A stretch of DNA of 33,422 nucleotides from DASUFE01 sp036274675 (GCA_036274675.1 DASUFE010000007.1:1-33422), one strand, 5' to 3'. Positions 23,516-32,396 are shown, numbered from the stretch's first letter. Made by a program: numbers and translations. Notes: generated from the letters alone by a model not told the origin.

Positions 23516-24460
23516 ATGGAATCAGAATCCGCGATCGAATCCCGAAACCTGACCCGCCGCTTCGGGAACCTCGTCGCCGTTAATCATCTGTCCCTGAGCA
23601 TACCGCGCAATATTATCTACGGCTTCCTGGGGCCCAACGGATCCGGCAAATCCACCACCATCCGCATGCTGTGCGGCCTGTTGATGCCGAGCGAGGGCGA
23701 GGTCCGGGTCCTCAACCACCGCATCCCGGGGGAAGCCGAAGGCTTACGACATAAAATCGGATACATGACGCAACGTTTCGCGTTGTACGAGGACCTCACG
23801 ACGCTGGAAAATCTGAGGTTCATTGCCAGGATATACTCGCTACCTCCCGGTGAGCATGTACGACGGATAGACCAGGCGTTGGACACTTATAATCTCAGAG
23901 CGCAGACGATGCAGTTCGCCGGAACTCTGAGCGGCGGCCAAAAACAGCGGCTCGCGCTCGCCGCCGCAACACTGCACAAACCGGAGCTGCTGTTCCTGGA
24001 TGAGCCGACCAGCGCAGTCGACCCGCAAAGCCGCCGCGATTTCTGGGAAACGTTGTTTCACCTCGTGCATGGCGGCACAACGATCCTGGTTTCAACCCAT
24101 TACATGGACGAAGCCGAACGCTGCCACCGCCTGGCGATACTCGATGGCGGGACCATGGCGGCCAGCGGCAGCCCGGCAGAATTGATGGCAAATATGCCGG
24201 CTCATGTGGTCGAGGTCGAATCGGATCTGCCGCAGAAAACACACGATGCCCTCGAAGGCAACGCGGACATCCTGAGCGTCACCCAACTCGGGTTGCGTAT
24301 CCGGGTACTGGTCGAGAAATCCCGGCAAAACCCGGTTGAATACATCCGTTTGTTGTTGCGCGATGCCGCCGTCGAAGCCGGCGTAAATCCGGCGCGGCCC
24401 AGCCTGGAAGACGTGTTCGTCGCCAGCACCGGGATCCATAAAAAGCGTGGTGCCGCATGA
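23516..24460 (+). CDS. ABC transporter ATP-binding protein
   Basis: 314 residues. Walker A GPNGSGKST at 39-47, Q-loop YMTQRFALYEDLT, signature LSGGQKQRLALA at 138-149, Walker B LLFLDEP at 158-164 followed by TSAVDPQSRRDFW (Val replaces the usual Leu before the D-loop Asp), and H-loop VSTHYMDEAERC. A C-terminal extension of about 90 residues (VVEVESDLPQKTHDALEGNA...) is the DUF4162-like tail of drug and ABC-2 export ATPases. Ends by overlapping the permease start by 4 bp. Confidence 0.94.
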   Translation: MESESAIESRNLTRRFGNLVAVNHLSLSIPRNIIYGFLGPNGSGKSTTIRMLCGLLMPSEGEVRVLNHRIPGEAEGLRHKIGYMTQRFALYEDLTTLENLRFIARIYSLPPGEHVRRIDQALDTYNLRAQTMQFAGTLSGGQKQRLALAAATLHKPELLFLDEPTSAVDPQSRRDFWETLFHLVHGGTTILVSTHYMDEAERCHRLAILDGGTMAASGSPAELMANMPAHVVEVESDLPQKTHDALEGNADILSVTQLGLRIRVLVEKSRQNPVEYIRLLLRDAAVEAGVNPARPSLEDVFVASTGIHKKRGAA

Positions 24461-25554
24461 AAGCCGGCCTGCTGCGCATTTTCGCCATACTCGGCAAGGA
24501 AACGCTGCAACTGCGAAGGGATCGCCTTACCTTCGGCATGATCGTCGGTATCCCGCTCATACAAATCATCCTGTTCGGCTATGCCATCAATACCGATGTA
24601 CGCCATTTGCGCGCCGCCGTTGCCGACCAGGCGCACACACAGCTTTCACGCCGGTTGATTGAAGATGTTCAGGCATCGCAGGTACTCGACATCGTGACCT
24701 CTGCTAATACCGGGGAGGAGCTCAAGGAATTGCTCGATAGCGGCAAAATCCACGTCGGCCTGTTGATACCGCCGGATTATGAGCGGCGCATGATGCAACC
24801 TGACAGACCAGCCGTACAGTTACTGGTTGATGGCACGGATCCCGTCATCCTGTCCACGGCGCGGGGGCTCGCAACCATGCCGCGAACCGGACCTCATGGC
24901 CGGGAGCAAACGGCCGGCATCTTCGAATTCCGCAACTACTACAACCCGGAGCGGAGGTCTTCAGTGTTCGTGGTGCCGGCGCTGGCCGGCGTGATATTGA
25001 CCATGACGATGGTGCTGTTCACCGCCGTCGCGATCGTGCGTGAACGGGAGCGTGGTAATCTCGAACTGTTGATTAATACGCCTGTCCGAAGCGGTGAACT
25101 CATGGTTGGCAAGGTTCTGCCTTATATTTTAATCGGACTCATTCAGGTGAGCCTTATCCTCATATTGGGACACCTTCTGTTCAATGTACCGGTCAACGGC
25201 GACCTGCTGGACGTCTATCTTGCGGCGCTTGCGTTCATTACCGCGAACCTGATGCTGGGACTGGTGATTTCAACCTTGGCGAAAACCCAATTCCAGGCCA
25301 TGCAAATGACGTTCTTTTTCTTCCTGCCCTCGATCCTGCTGTCCGGTTTCATGTTCCCCTTCGACGGCATGCCGAAGGCGGCCCAATACATCGCCGAAAT
25401 CCTGCCACTGACCCATTTTGTGAGGCTTATCCGCGGCATTGTGCTGCGCGGAGCGGAACTCGGTCAGATGATGCCGGATCTGTACGCCCTCTTCCTGTTC
25501 GCCGCCCTAACCCTGCTGCTTGCGGTGACACGCTTCAAAAAGCGGCTGGGTTGA
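24457..25554 (+). CDS. ABC-2 type permease
   Basis: 365 residues. One N-terminal helix (LTFGMIVGIPLIQIILFGYA), a large periplasmic domain (about 45-165), then five helices beginning VFVVPALAGVILTMTMVLFT. The ABC-2 signature ERERGNLELLINTPVRSGEL is intact, as is LLSGFMFPFDGMPKAAQYIAE then ILPLTHFVRLIRGIVLRG. Resembles YbhS/YbhR-type permeases. E. coli Ybh has two such permeases, here there is one, so it would act as a homodimer. Together with the adaptor and ATPase it forms a tripartite-type exporter with unknown cargo. Confidence 0.92.
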   Translation: MKAGLLRIFAILGKETLQLRRDRLTFGMIVGIPLIQIILFGYAINTDVRHLRAAVADQAHTQLSRRLIEDVQASQVLDIVTSANTGEELKELLDSGKIHVGLLIPPDYERRMMQPDRPAVQLLVDGTDPVILSTARGLATMPRTGPHGREQTAGIFEFRNYYNPERRSSVFVVPALAGVILTMTMVLFTAVAIVRERERGNLELLINTPVRSGELMVGKVLPYILIGLIQVSLILILGHLLFNVPVNGDLLDVYLAALAFITANLMLGLVISTLAKTQFQAMQMTFFFFLPSILLSGFMFPFDGMPKAAQYIAEILPLTHFVRLIRGIVLRGAELGQMMPDLYALFLFAALTLLLAVTRFKKRLG

Positions 25555-25629
25555 CTGCCTTCCCTGCAGCATGCTCACGATTTTTTTACGCGGCCTTCCA
25601 TATAGTCCTCCTATACCGGAACGTACACC

Positions 25630-26310
25630 GTGCGCATACTGATCATCGAAGACAACCGGGACATTCTGGAAAACGTGGCCCAGTACCTGGAAGGCAAGGG
25701 GCATGTACTCGATTTTGCCGAAGACGGAATTACGGGATTACATTTGGCAACCGTCAACGCCTACGACATTATCGTTCTGGACCTGATGCTGCCCGGCATG
25801 GACGGTCTGGATGTATGCCGCAAATTGCGCAAGGACGCCATTCTGAATACTCCGATCCTGATGCTGACAGCGCGCGATTCGTTGAACGATAAATTATCCG
25901 GTTTCGAAGCCGGGGGCGACGATTACCTGGTGAAGCCCTTCGCGCTGGCCGAACTGGAAGCCAGAATCAAATCGCTGGTGCGGCGGCTGGAGCGTCAGGA
26001 TCCAGTGGTGCTCAGGGTTGCCGACCTGGAATTCGACACTTCCACAATCAGAATCACCCGCGGCGGACAGACTATCCATCTGCGCCCCATAACACGCAGG
26101 ATTCTGCTGATGCTGATGAAAAACTCGCACCGGGTTGTCAGCCGCTCCGAAATCGAACGCGCCATATGGGAGGAAAACCTGCCCGATGGCGATTCGTTGA
26201 GGGCGCATATATACGCCATTCGCAACGCGATCGACAAACCCTTCGTTCAAAAACTGCTGCATACCGTGCACGGCACGGGCTTTCGCCTCTGCTCCTCCGA
26301 TGAAAAATAA
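25630..26310 (+). CDS. OmpR-family response regulator
   Basis: 226 residues from a GTG start (MRILIIEDNRD). Receiver domain: acidic pocket Glu7-Asp8, phosphorylation Asp51 in VLDLMLPGMDG, Thr in MLTARDS, Lys in YLVKPFALAEL. The C-terminal winged helix has LRPITRRILLMLMKNSHRVV then SRSEIERAIWEE and SLRAHIYAIRNAIDKPF. Overlaps the kinase gene by 11 bp. 75 bp after the permease, so it may belong to the same message and control the exporter; no operator could be identified. Confidence 0.94.
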   Translation: MRILIIEDNRDILENVAQYLEGKGHVLDFAEDGITGLHLATVNAYDIIVLDLMLPGMDGLDVCRKLRKDAILNTPILMLTARDSLNDKLSGFEAGGDDYLVKPFALAELEARIKSLVRRLERQDPVVLRVADLEFDTSTIRITRGGQTIHLRPITRRILLMLMKNSHRVVSRSEIERAIWEENLPDGDSLRAHIYAIRNAIDKPFVQKLLHTVHGTGFRLCSSDEK

Positions 26311-27586
26311 ATCGCGCCTCCAGATCCAGTTGATATTCGTAATACTGCTGCTGCTGGTAATCAGCAACGTCGGCTTCGCCGTCATGATCTTTTATGCGAA
26401 CGAAGAGTTTGAGCAGCAACTGCTGGAGGCCCAAATCAACCGCGAGATGGAACAATACACCAATGCCCTGGCGGAAGACGGATCGACGCCTTATCCAAAA
26501 TCAGCCAATCTGTCCTTCTATCTAAAAAGCAATGACGACATATACCCGGTGCCCCCACCCTTCCTGGAACGGGAACCCGGGATTTATCACGGGATTAAAT
26601 GGGGAGACAAGGACTGGCAGTTAGGCGTGCGTGATATGGGAAACGACCGCATCTATATGGCTCTGGATATTTCAAACTTTGAAAACCGCGAAGCCAAACT
26701 CGGGGCTCTGCTGAGCGCCGGCGCGCTCACAATACCGGTGATCGCGCTATCGATCGGTTTCTGGCTGCTGCTGAAAATCATGAGGCCGGTCAATCTCCTG
26801 GCCGAGAGAGTCGGCGGACTGGACCCCAAACAGCGGCATGTCCGGATCGGCCCGGGCTTTCAGGGTTACGAAGTAGAACGCATAGCAACCGCCTTTGACC
26901 GTTACCTTGAAAAAATGGACGAATACGTCGAGCACGAACAGCTGTTCTCCGCCGCGGCCAGCCACGAATTGCGCACGCCGCTGGCTGTCATTGCGACATC
27001 GTCCGAATTGATCGCGGACACCAAAGGCCTGCCGGAAAATATCAGAAATCTCGTGCAGCGCATACGTCGCGCGGAGCAGGGAATGTCCTCCTTGATATCC
27101 GCCCTGCTGTTTCTGGCTCGAAGCGAAGAGACGACTGAAGACGAATCCGTGGCGGAAACTGAAGTCGGGGAAGTGTTGCGCAAAGTCGCGGAAACCCACC
27201 AGTTGTTGATCAGCGATCGGAAAATCACCTTGACCGTAAATTGCGATAGACCTTGTTTCATAAAGGCCCCTCCGGACCATCTCGGCATCGTAGTCTCAAA
27301 CCTGCTGCGCAATTCCATCTTTCACACCAAGGCCGGGCTGATATCGGTCAGGCTTGAGGGCACCCGTATAATCGTGAGCGACAGCGGCGACGGCATCGTG
27401 CCTCAAGACCTGGGGAAGATATTCATTCGTGAATACCGCGGCAAAAACAGCAAAGGCTACGGACTCGGGCTTTACATCGCGAAAAGCATCTGCGACCGCC
27501 ACGGCTGGTCATTGAGTCTCAGCAGTGAGACCAACCGTGGAACGGTCGCCATTCTTGATATCAAAAGCGAAAACGGTCACAAATGA
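26300..27586 (+). CDS. Sensor histidine kinase
   Basis: 428 residues. Two membrane helices, about 10-32 and 137-160, bracket a periplasmic sensor of roughly 100 residues that I cannot assign to a family. A HAMP-like linker follows (KIMRPVNLLAERVGG). The dimerisation helix has FSAAASHELRTPLAVIATSS with phospho-His222. The ATPase core shows SNLLRNSIFHTKAG (N box), DSGDGIVPQDLGKIF (G1) and KGYGLGLYIAKSICDRHGW (G2). Partner of the response regulator whose stop it overlaps. Confidence 0.93.
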   Translation: MKNKSRLQIQLIFVILLLLVISNVGFAVMIFYANEEFEQQLLEAQINREMEQYTNALAEDGSTPYPKSANLSFYLKSNDDIYPVPPPFLEREPGIYHGIKWGDKDWQLGVRDMGNDRIYMALDISNFENREAKLGALLSAGALTIPVIALSIGFWLLLKIMRPVNLLAERVGGLDPKQRHVRIGPGFQGYEVERIATAFDRYLEKMDEYVEHEQLFSAAASHELRTPLAVIATSSELIADTKGLPENIRNLVQRIRRAEQGMSSLISALLFLARSEETTEDESVAETEVGEVLRKVAETHQLLISDRKITLTVNCDRPCFIKAPPDHLGIVVSNLLRNSIFHTKAGLISVRLEGTRIIVSDSGDGIVPQDLGKIFIREYRGKNSKGYGLGLYIAKSICDRHGWSLSLSSETNRGTVAILDIKSENGHK

Positions 27587-27691
27587 AAAAAACAGGTTCC
27601 GGCAGTAACGTGTAGTGACAAAATTTTTACATTCGATCAACATAATATGCATATAGTTACAGGTAAAAACCGGCAGCAGGTGGTGAAAAAC

Positions 27692-28195
27692 ATGAAGCCG
27701 CTCCTTTCGCTGATTTTATTGGTTACTCTCGCTTCGCCGGCCTTGGCGGAAACCAAGCTGTCCGATATCGAAAACCTCCCATTGATGACGGACAACGGCG
27801 CCATATCCTTGAAAAGCATGCGTGGGAAAACGGTATATCTGGATTTCTGGGCTTCATGGTGTGCTCCCTGCCGTAAATCCTTTCCCTGGATGAATGAGAT
27901 GCACGGCAAATACAAGCATAAGGGACTCGTGATAGTGGCGGTAAATGTCGACAATAAGAAGTCCGATGCAATGCAGTTTTTATCCAGGATTCCCACCGAA
28001 TTCACGATAGCCTACGATCCTGAGGAAAAACTGGCCTCCTCGATCGGGCTCAAAGCGATGCCAAGTTCCTTCATTATCGGTCCTGACGGCACCATCATCG
28101 ACCGCCATATCGGCTTCAGGGAAAAAATGATCCCGGAATACGAAGAATCCATTCGCTCCGCTCTAGGGCTCGAGGCTGGAGCGGCCGGACCATAA
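27692..28195 (+). CDS. Periplasmic TlpA/ResA-like thioredoxin
   Basis: 167 residues from the ATG at 27692 (MKPLLSLILLVTLASPALAE), which starts directly with a signal peptide and has AGGTGG 8 nt upstream. An in-frame ATG at 27647 would add 15 residues before it. Active site WASWCAPCRKSF with Cys57 and Cys60, cis-proline region KAMPSSFIIGPDG. Acts as a membrane-side thiol reductant in the periplasm. First gene of a tight set with the DUF4266 lipoprotein (12 bp on), DUF3570 barrel and DsbD. DsbD is the natural source of electrons for it. Confidence 0.9.
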   Translation: MKPLLSLILLVTLASPALAETKLSDIENLPLMTDNGAISLKSMRGKTVYLDFWASWCAPCRKSFPWMNEMHGKYKHKGLVIVAVNVDNKKSDAMQFLSRIPTEFTIAYDPEEKLASSIGLKAMPSSFIIGPDGTIIDRHIGFREKMIPEYEESIRSALGLEAGAAGP

Positions 28196-28207
28196 GGAGT
28201 TTTCAAG

Positions 28208-28417
28208 ATGTATAAGAAGCTTTTGATGTTTCTTCTGCTCTCACTGTCAGGATGCAGCCTTACCCCGGTACAGCCATGGCAGCGCGATACCCTGGCAAGA
28301 CCCCAGATGCGGCCGGTGCATCCCGTCGACACCGCCTTCGATGACCACATCTACTTCAGCAAGGAAGCCTCCAGCGGAGGCCAGTCGTTCGCCGGCGGCG
28401 GTTGTGGTTGCAATTAA
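28208..28417 (+). CDS. DUF4266 Cys-tailed small lipoprotein
   Basis: 69 residues. The start MYKKLLMFLLLSLSGCSLTP has a lipobox LSGC, so the mature protein of about 54 residues is anchored by Cys16. The rest fits DUF4266: PWQRDTLARPQMRPVHPVD, DDHIYFSKEASSGG and the invariant C-terminal GGGCGCN. The two Cys of GCGC could bind a metal or form a disulfide, which fits the thioredoxin and DsbD neighbours. A perfect AAGGAG lies 8 nt before the ATG. Function undescribed as far as I know. Confidence 0.88.
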   Translation: MYKKLLMFLLLSLSGCSLTPVQPWQRDTLARPQMRPVHPVDTAFDDHIYFSKEASSGGQSFAGGGCGCN

Positions 28418-28431
28418 ACAGGGTAATGGAC

Positions 28432-29718
28432 ATGAGCGAGAAAAAATATATCCGGAAATCTCTTTCCACCGCCACCGGCCTGCTGCTTGGAGGCGTTGCT
28501 GCTCCATGCGCACATGCATTCGGCACGGATACGCCCTGGGAACTGAATGCCGCCGTGCTTTATTATGGCGAAAGCGACGGCCGGGTTCAGGCACTGGAAC
28601 CGGTCATCATGGGGCGCAAAGAACTGGATGACGAGGAATATCTGAATTTGAAACTGGTGGTCGACTCGCTGACCGGAGCGACTCCGACCGGGGCCGTTCC
28701 GAGCAGTCATCCCCAGACCTTCACCCGGCCTTCGGGCAAGGGAAGTTACACGATAGCGGCGGGCGAAGTGCCCCTGGACGACACGTTCCACGATACCCGA
28801 ACCGCCCTCAGCGTGGACTGGGAAAAAGCGCTGACCGAGATGACGCGGTCGACCTTCGGTGCAAACTTCTCCAGCGAATTCGATTTTCAGTCCTTAGGAT
28901 TGAGCGCCACGATCGACCACGATCTCAACCAGCGCAACACGACACTGACAGCGGGAATCGCGCTCGAAACGGACACTCTGGAGCCGGAAGGCGGCATTCC
29001 CCTGGAACTCGCATCCGCCATGGTGCCGGCCGGCAAGCCGCAAAACCGCCGCGACAGCTCGGAAACACGGGATCAGATCGACCTCCTGCTGGGGCTGACC
29101 CAGGTTATCAACGAACGCACACTGATGCAGTTCAATATTTCCCACAGCGAATCCGACGGATATCATTCGGACCCCTTCAAATTCATCAGCATCGTTCAAG
29201 ACGCGTCCGGGCCGAACCAGGGCGAGCCGCTCGATAATATCTACGAGAACAGGCCTGATTCCCGCTCCAAATCCAGCTTCTTCTGGAAAACGCTGCATAG
29301 CTTCACCAGCGAGGATGTGATCGACTTTTCATACCGTTACCTCACGGACGACTGGGGGATCAAATCCCACACCATGGATCTTCGATATACCTGGATGCTG
29401 GACAGCGGGTCCTACTGGCAACCACATCTGCGGTTCTATAAGCAGGAAGCCGCCGACTTCTACAGAACTCTGCTGCCGCAATCGGAGACGGTTCCCGAAT
29501 TCATCAGCGCCGACTACCGGCTGGGCGACCTGGCAAGCACGACCGTCGGCATCAAGTACTCACAGATGCTGGCCAGCGAAAACCTGATCGAATTCAGGCT
29601 GGAACTGCTGACCCAAACGAACGACCCGTCTCCGGGAAGCCGGATCGGCAGCCAGGCGGGCCGTCAATTGATACTGGATACCGAAGCCAGTATTCTACAG
29701 TTCACATATACCTTCTAG
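28432..29718 (+). CDS. DUF3570 outer-membrane beta-barrel protein
   Basis: 428 residues from the ATG at 28432 (MSEKKYIRKS), chosen because CAGGG is 8 nt upstream; ATGs at 28426 and further up are too close to it. Signal peptide ending at AHA. The mature start WELNAAVLYYGESDGRVQAL then EPVIMGRKEL is the DUF3570 hallmark. The rest alternates polar and aromatic residues in strand-length runs (MDLRYTWMLDSGSYWQPHLR, DYRLGDLASTTVGIKYSQML) and ends FTYTF with a C-terminal Phe, as outer-membrane barrels do. Starts 14 bp after the DUF4266 gene, with which it habitually pairs. Confidence 0.88.
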   Translation: MSEKKYIRKSLSTATGLLLGGVAAPCAHAFGTDTPWELNAAVLYYGESDGRVQALEPVIMGRKELDDEEYLNLKLVVDSLTGATPTGAVPSSHPQTFTRPSGKGSYTIAAGEVPLDDTFHDTRTALSVDWEKALTEMTRSTFGANFSSEFDFQSLGLSATIDHDLNQRNTTLTAGIALETDTLEPEGGIPLELASAMVPAGKPQNRRDSSETRDQIDLLLGLTQVINERTLMQFNISHSESDGYHSDPFKFISIVQDASGPNQGEPLDNIYENRPDSRSKSSFFWKTLHSFTSEDVIDFSYRYLTDDWGIKSHTMDLRYTWMLDSGSYWQPHLRFYKQEAADFYRTLLPQSETVPEFISADYRLGDLASTTVGIKYSQMLASENLIEFRLELLTQTNDPSPGSRIGSQAGRQLILDTEASILQFTYTF

Positions 29719-29729
29719 GTTTATAGCCG

Positions 29730-31571
29730 ATGAAACCTGAAATCAATTTCACCTTCCAGGGAAGATTGAAACCGGCAGCATGGCTGGCGGTTCTGTGCTT
29801 GCTGCTGTCCGGCGCCGCACAGGCGTTCCTTTCGGAAGAAGATGACTTGCTGGACGCAGAAGTGGCCTTCTCAGCCAGCGGGTCGTCCAGGGGAGACACC
29901 GTTTTAGTCCATTACAATATCGCCGAAGGTTATTATCTTTACCGCCATGCGTTCAAATTTACGCCGGTCACCCAGGGAGTCACCTTGGGCGAGCCCGTCA
30001 TTCCCGCCGGCGAAAAGCACATCGACGAGGACTTCGGCGAAGTGGAAACCTATCGCAACAGTCTTGACATCCAGATCCCCTTTTCTTACGTCGGCCAGGT
30101 CCGGCCCACTATCATTGAACTGCAGGCGACCTCGCGCGGTTGTGCCGACAGAGGAGTCTGCTATCCGCCGCACATGCAAGCCCTCGCCGTAGGCATTGAC
30201 GCCGCGACAAGCACCGCAGTCACCGGGCCTGATGCAGCGGGCGCCTCCACTGTTGCCGCACCGGCGGTCTCCGAACAGGACAGATTCGCCGCAATCCTGA
30301 TGCAGGGAGTCTCGGTGACCCTGCTCACCTTCTTCGGTGTCGGCCTGTTGCTGGCCTTCACGCCCTGTGTTTTTCCGATGATCCCCATATTGTCCGGCAT
30401 CATTGTCGGCCAGGGAAAACCGGTCACCACGGGACGCGCTTTCATTCTTTCGGTCGTCTACGTGCTCGCCATGGCATGCACCTACACGGCCGTGGGCGTG
30501 ATAGCCGGGCTCTCCGGCAAAAACATCCAGGTGCTATTTCAAAGTCCATGGGTACTAAGCACGTTTGCGGCCGTTTTCGTAGCGCTGTCGCTGGCCATGT
30601 TCGGCTTTTATGAGTTGCAAATGCCGAGCGCGATTCAAAGCAAGCTTAGCAGTCTGAGCAACAGTCAACAGGGCGGAAGCCTGGTCGGCGTCGCCGTCAT
30701 GGGTCTGCTGTCGGCGCTGATCGTCGGTCCTTGCGTGACCGCGCCGCTGATCGGCGCGCTGATCTACATTGCGAAGACAGGCGATGCAGTACTCGGCGGT
30801 GTGGCCCTGTTCGCGCTCAGTCTGGGCATGGGTGCACCGTTGATCGTGATTGGCACCTCCGCCGGCAAGTTGATGCCCAAGGCCGGCCCCTGGATGGATG
30901 CGGTTAAAAACCTGTTCGGAGTTTTACTCCTGGGAGTCGCGATCTGGCTGCTGAGCAGAGTGTTGCCGGCGGGGGTGAGCATGGCGTTGTATGCCGCGCT
31001 TGCGATCGGATCCGGTGTATATATGGGGGCGCTAGACCGCGAAAGCCGTGACAACTGGCGGAAGCTGTGGAAAGCCGTCGGCCTGATATTGTTTATTTAC
31101 GGCGCCGCTCTTTTCGTGGGCGCCCTCGCCGGCAACCAAAGCATGCTGCAGCCCCTGCAAGGAATCGTGAACGGCGCGACGAATACGGCGGACAAGTCTC
31201 ACCTTGCTTTTCGCCGCATCAAGGGCGTAGCCGGCCTGCAACAGGCCCTTGACGAAGCGAAACGCAACCAGCAGCCCGTTATGCTCGACTTTTATGCCGA
31301 CTGGTGCGTCTCCTGCAAGGAGATGGAAGCTTTAACCTTCACCGACCCGCAGGTTCGGCAGCTGCTGTCCTCGTTCCTGCTGATCCAGGCCGACGTCACC
31401 GCCAACGAAGAGGAAGACCAGGCCCTGTTGAAAAAACTGGAACTGGTCGGGCCTCCGGCGATTATTTTCTATGATGTCAACGGTCGGGAAATTCCCGGTC
31501 AGCGCGTGGTCGGGTTCATGAAATCCCAGGATTTCGCCGCGCATCTGCAGCAGCTTAAACAAAGCCAATAA
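29730..31571 (+). CDS. dsbD: Thiol:disulfide interchange protein DsbD
   Basis: 613 residues. Carries electrons from cytoplasmic thioredoxin to periplasmic reductants. All three parts are present: a signal peptide and N-terminal domain with Cys138 and Cys144 (RGCADRGVCYPP); an eight-helix membrane domain with Cys in LLAFTPCVFPMIPILSGII and LIVGPCVTAPLIGAL; and a C-terminal thioredoxin domain with YADWCVSCKEME. It closes the TlpA-DUF4266-DUF3570 operon, 11 bp after the barrel gene, so here it is probably dedicated to or co-regulated with that system. Confidence 0.95.
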   Translation: MKPEINFTFQGRLKPAAWLAVLCLLLSGAAQAFLSEEDDLLDAEVAFSASGSSRGDTVLVHYNIAEGYYLYRHAFKFTPVTQGVTLGEPVIPAGEKHIDEDFGEVETYRNSLDIQIPFSYVGQVRPTIIELQATSRGCADRGVCYPPHMQALAVGIDAATSTAVTGPDAAGASTVAAPAVSEQDRFAAILMQGVSVTLLTFFGVGLLLAFTPCVFPMIPILSGIIVGQGKPVTTGRAFILSVVYVLAMACTYTAVGVIAGLSGKNIQVLFQSPWVLSTFAAVFVALSLAMFGFYELQMPSAIQSKLSSLSNSQQGGSLVGVAVMGLLSALIVGPCVTAPLIGALIYIAKTGDAVLGGVALFALSLGMGAPLIVIGTSAGKLMPKAGPWMDAVKNLFGVLLLGVAIWLLSRVLPAGVSMALYAALAIGSGVYMGALDRESRDNWRKLWKAVGLILFIYGAALFVGALAGNQSMLQPLQGIVNGATNTADKSHLAFRRIKGVAGLQQALDEAKRNQQPVMLDFYADWCVSCKEMEALTFTDPQVRQLLSSFLLIQADVTANEEEDQALLKKLELVGPPAIIFYDVNGREIPGQRVVGFMKSQDFAAHLQQLKQSQ

Positions 31572-31595
31572 CTGATCAGTCATCTGGCATATATA

Positions 31596-31666
31596 TTGCT
31601 CCCGTTAATCTCTCTAAGAGCATTTCTTAAATTTGTAAATAAACGCCTTAGAGAGTCAGGGAGCAA
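31596..31666. repeat. Large inverted repeat between dsbD and the small ORF
   Basis: Outer arms TTGCTCCC (31596-31603) and GGGAGCAA (31659-31666), inner arms CTCTCTAAG (31610-31618) and CTTAGAGAG (31647-31655), all perfect, around a 28-nt AT-rich centre. No U-run follows on either side. The right arm ends within the AAGGG ribosome site of the next ORF. Confidence 0.8.
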
Positions 31667-31674
31667 GGGCCATC

Positions 31675-31941
31675 ATGACCCCGGAAGAACATGCAAGACT
31701 GAATAATGTGTCGGATTATCCACAATCCGCACTGATCAAAGTGTCGAGACTGCGACGGTTGATCGCCGAAAACGGCTACGGTATTGATCTGCTGCAGAAA
31801 GGAAGCCCCATATTGCTGATCGAAGCGGCGCGGGTGATCAACTGCATCCGGTCCAAGCGCCTGGCAGCCGAATTGCTGCTTGAAATCGGAATCCACGATT
31901 CGGAGCTTTGCACGGCATACCCCGTGGATTTCGGTCTTTAA
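31675..31941 (+). CDS. Small unknown protein (88 aa)
   Basis: Starts MTPEEHARLNNVSDYPQSAL and ends ELCTAYPVDFGL. No family recognised. The middle looks helical and basic (KVSRLRRLIAENGYGIDLLQ, ARVINCIRSKRLAAELLLEI). AAGGG lies 6 nt before the ATG, but the inverted repeat overlaps it, so folding of the message could hide the start. Base composition is intermediate between the chromosome and the AT-rich right end. Confidence 0.6.
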   Translation: MTPEEHARLNNVSDYPQSALIKVSRLRRLIAENGYGIDLLQKGSPILLIEAARVINCIRSKRLAAELLLEIGIHDSELCTAYPVDFGL

Positions 31942-32064
31942 CCCGCACAACTCACGATTGCTTGTCCCTGACCACGCGGCAGTTAAAAACATTCACGTGT
32001 TGCCACACTCTTCACTTCCCGGTGACCGGGAGTTTAAAAAACTTCAGAACCGCCACCCCATAAA

Positions 32065-32112
32065 CCGCCATAAACGGCGGGGTTTTTATGGATATGGCGC
32101 ACCCAGAGAGAT
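32065..32112 (-). repeat. Array unit a: tRNA-Arg 3'-end copy plus hairpin
   Basis: On the minus strand ATCTCTCTGGGTGCGCCA (32095-32112) is a tRNA-Arg T-stem, acceptor and CCA, followed by a CCGCC / GGCGG hairpin (32065-32080) with a T5 run (32083-32087) on its plus-strand side. The most diverged copy. Its T-loop is interrupted by 53 bp (32113-32165) before TCGAACTC resumes. Confidence 0.7.
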
Positions 32113-32197
32113 TATGGCGGGCCTGCCGTACCACTACTGCAGCTCAAAATTGCTCCAGGCAGTTATCGAACTCCCACCTTTCAAAATGCCTGGCGGG

Positions 32198-32303
32198 CCT
32201 TTTTATGGATATGGCGCGCCCGGAGAGATTACAAAATACATCCCTGCATTTTGCCGCCATGCGGCCTGCCTCCGGCGGTTCAAAATCGTTCCCTACGATT
32301 TTA
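32198..32303 (-). repeat. Array unit b: tRNA-Arg 3'-end copy with 74-bp T-loop insert
   Basis: ATCTCTCCGGGCGCGCCA on minus at 32212-32229. The insert (32230-32303) contains two GGGA-loop hairpins: CAAAATACA / TGCATTTTG (32232-32253, one wobble) and AAAATCGT / ACGATTTT (32282-32302). The T-loop then resumes as TCGAACTCCCC at 32304. Confidence 0.8.
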
Positions 32304-32354
32304 TCGAACTCCCCTTTCCAGGTGGTCGGCAGTTCGAATACCTGCAGAACACTG

Positions 32355-32395
32355 ATCCATAAAAAAGTCCGCGCAAGGCGGGCTTTTTTATGGAT
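32355..32395. terminator. Bidirectional terminator palindrome between units b and c
   Basis: 18-bp arms ATCCATAAAAAAGTCCGC / GCGGGCTTTTTTATGGAT with one T-G wobble and loop GCAAG. T6 runs on both strands. Confidence 0.85.
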
Positions 32396-32396
32396 A

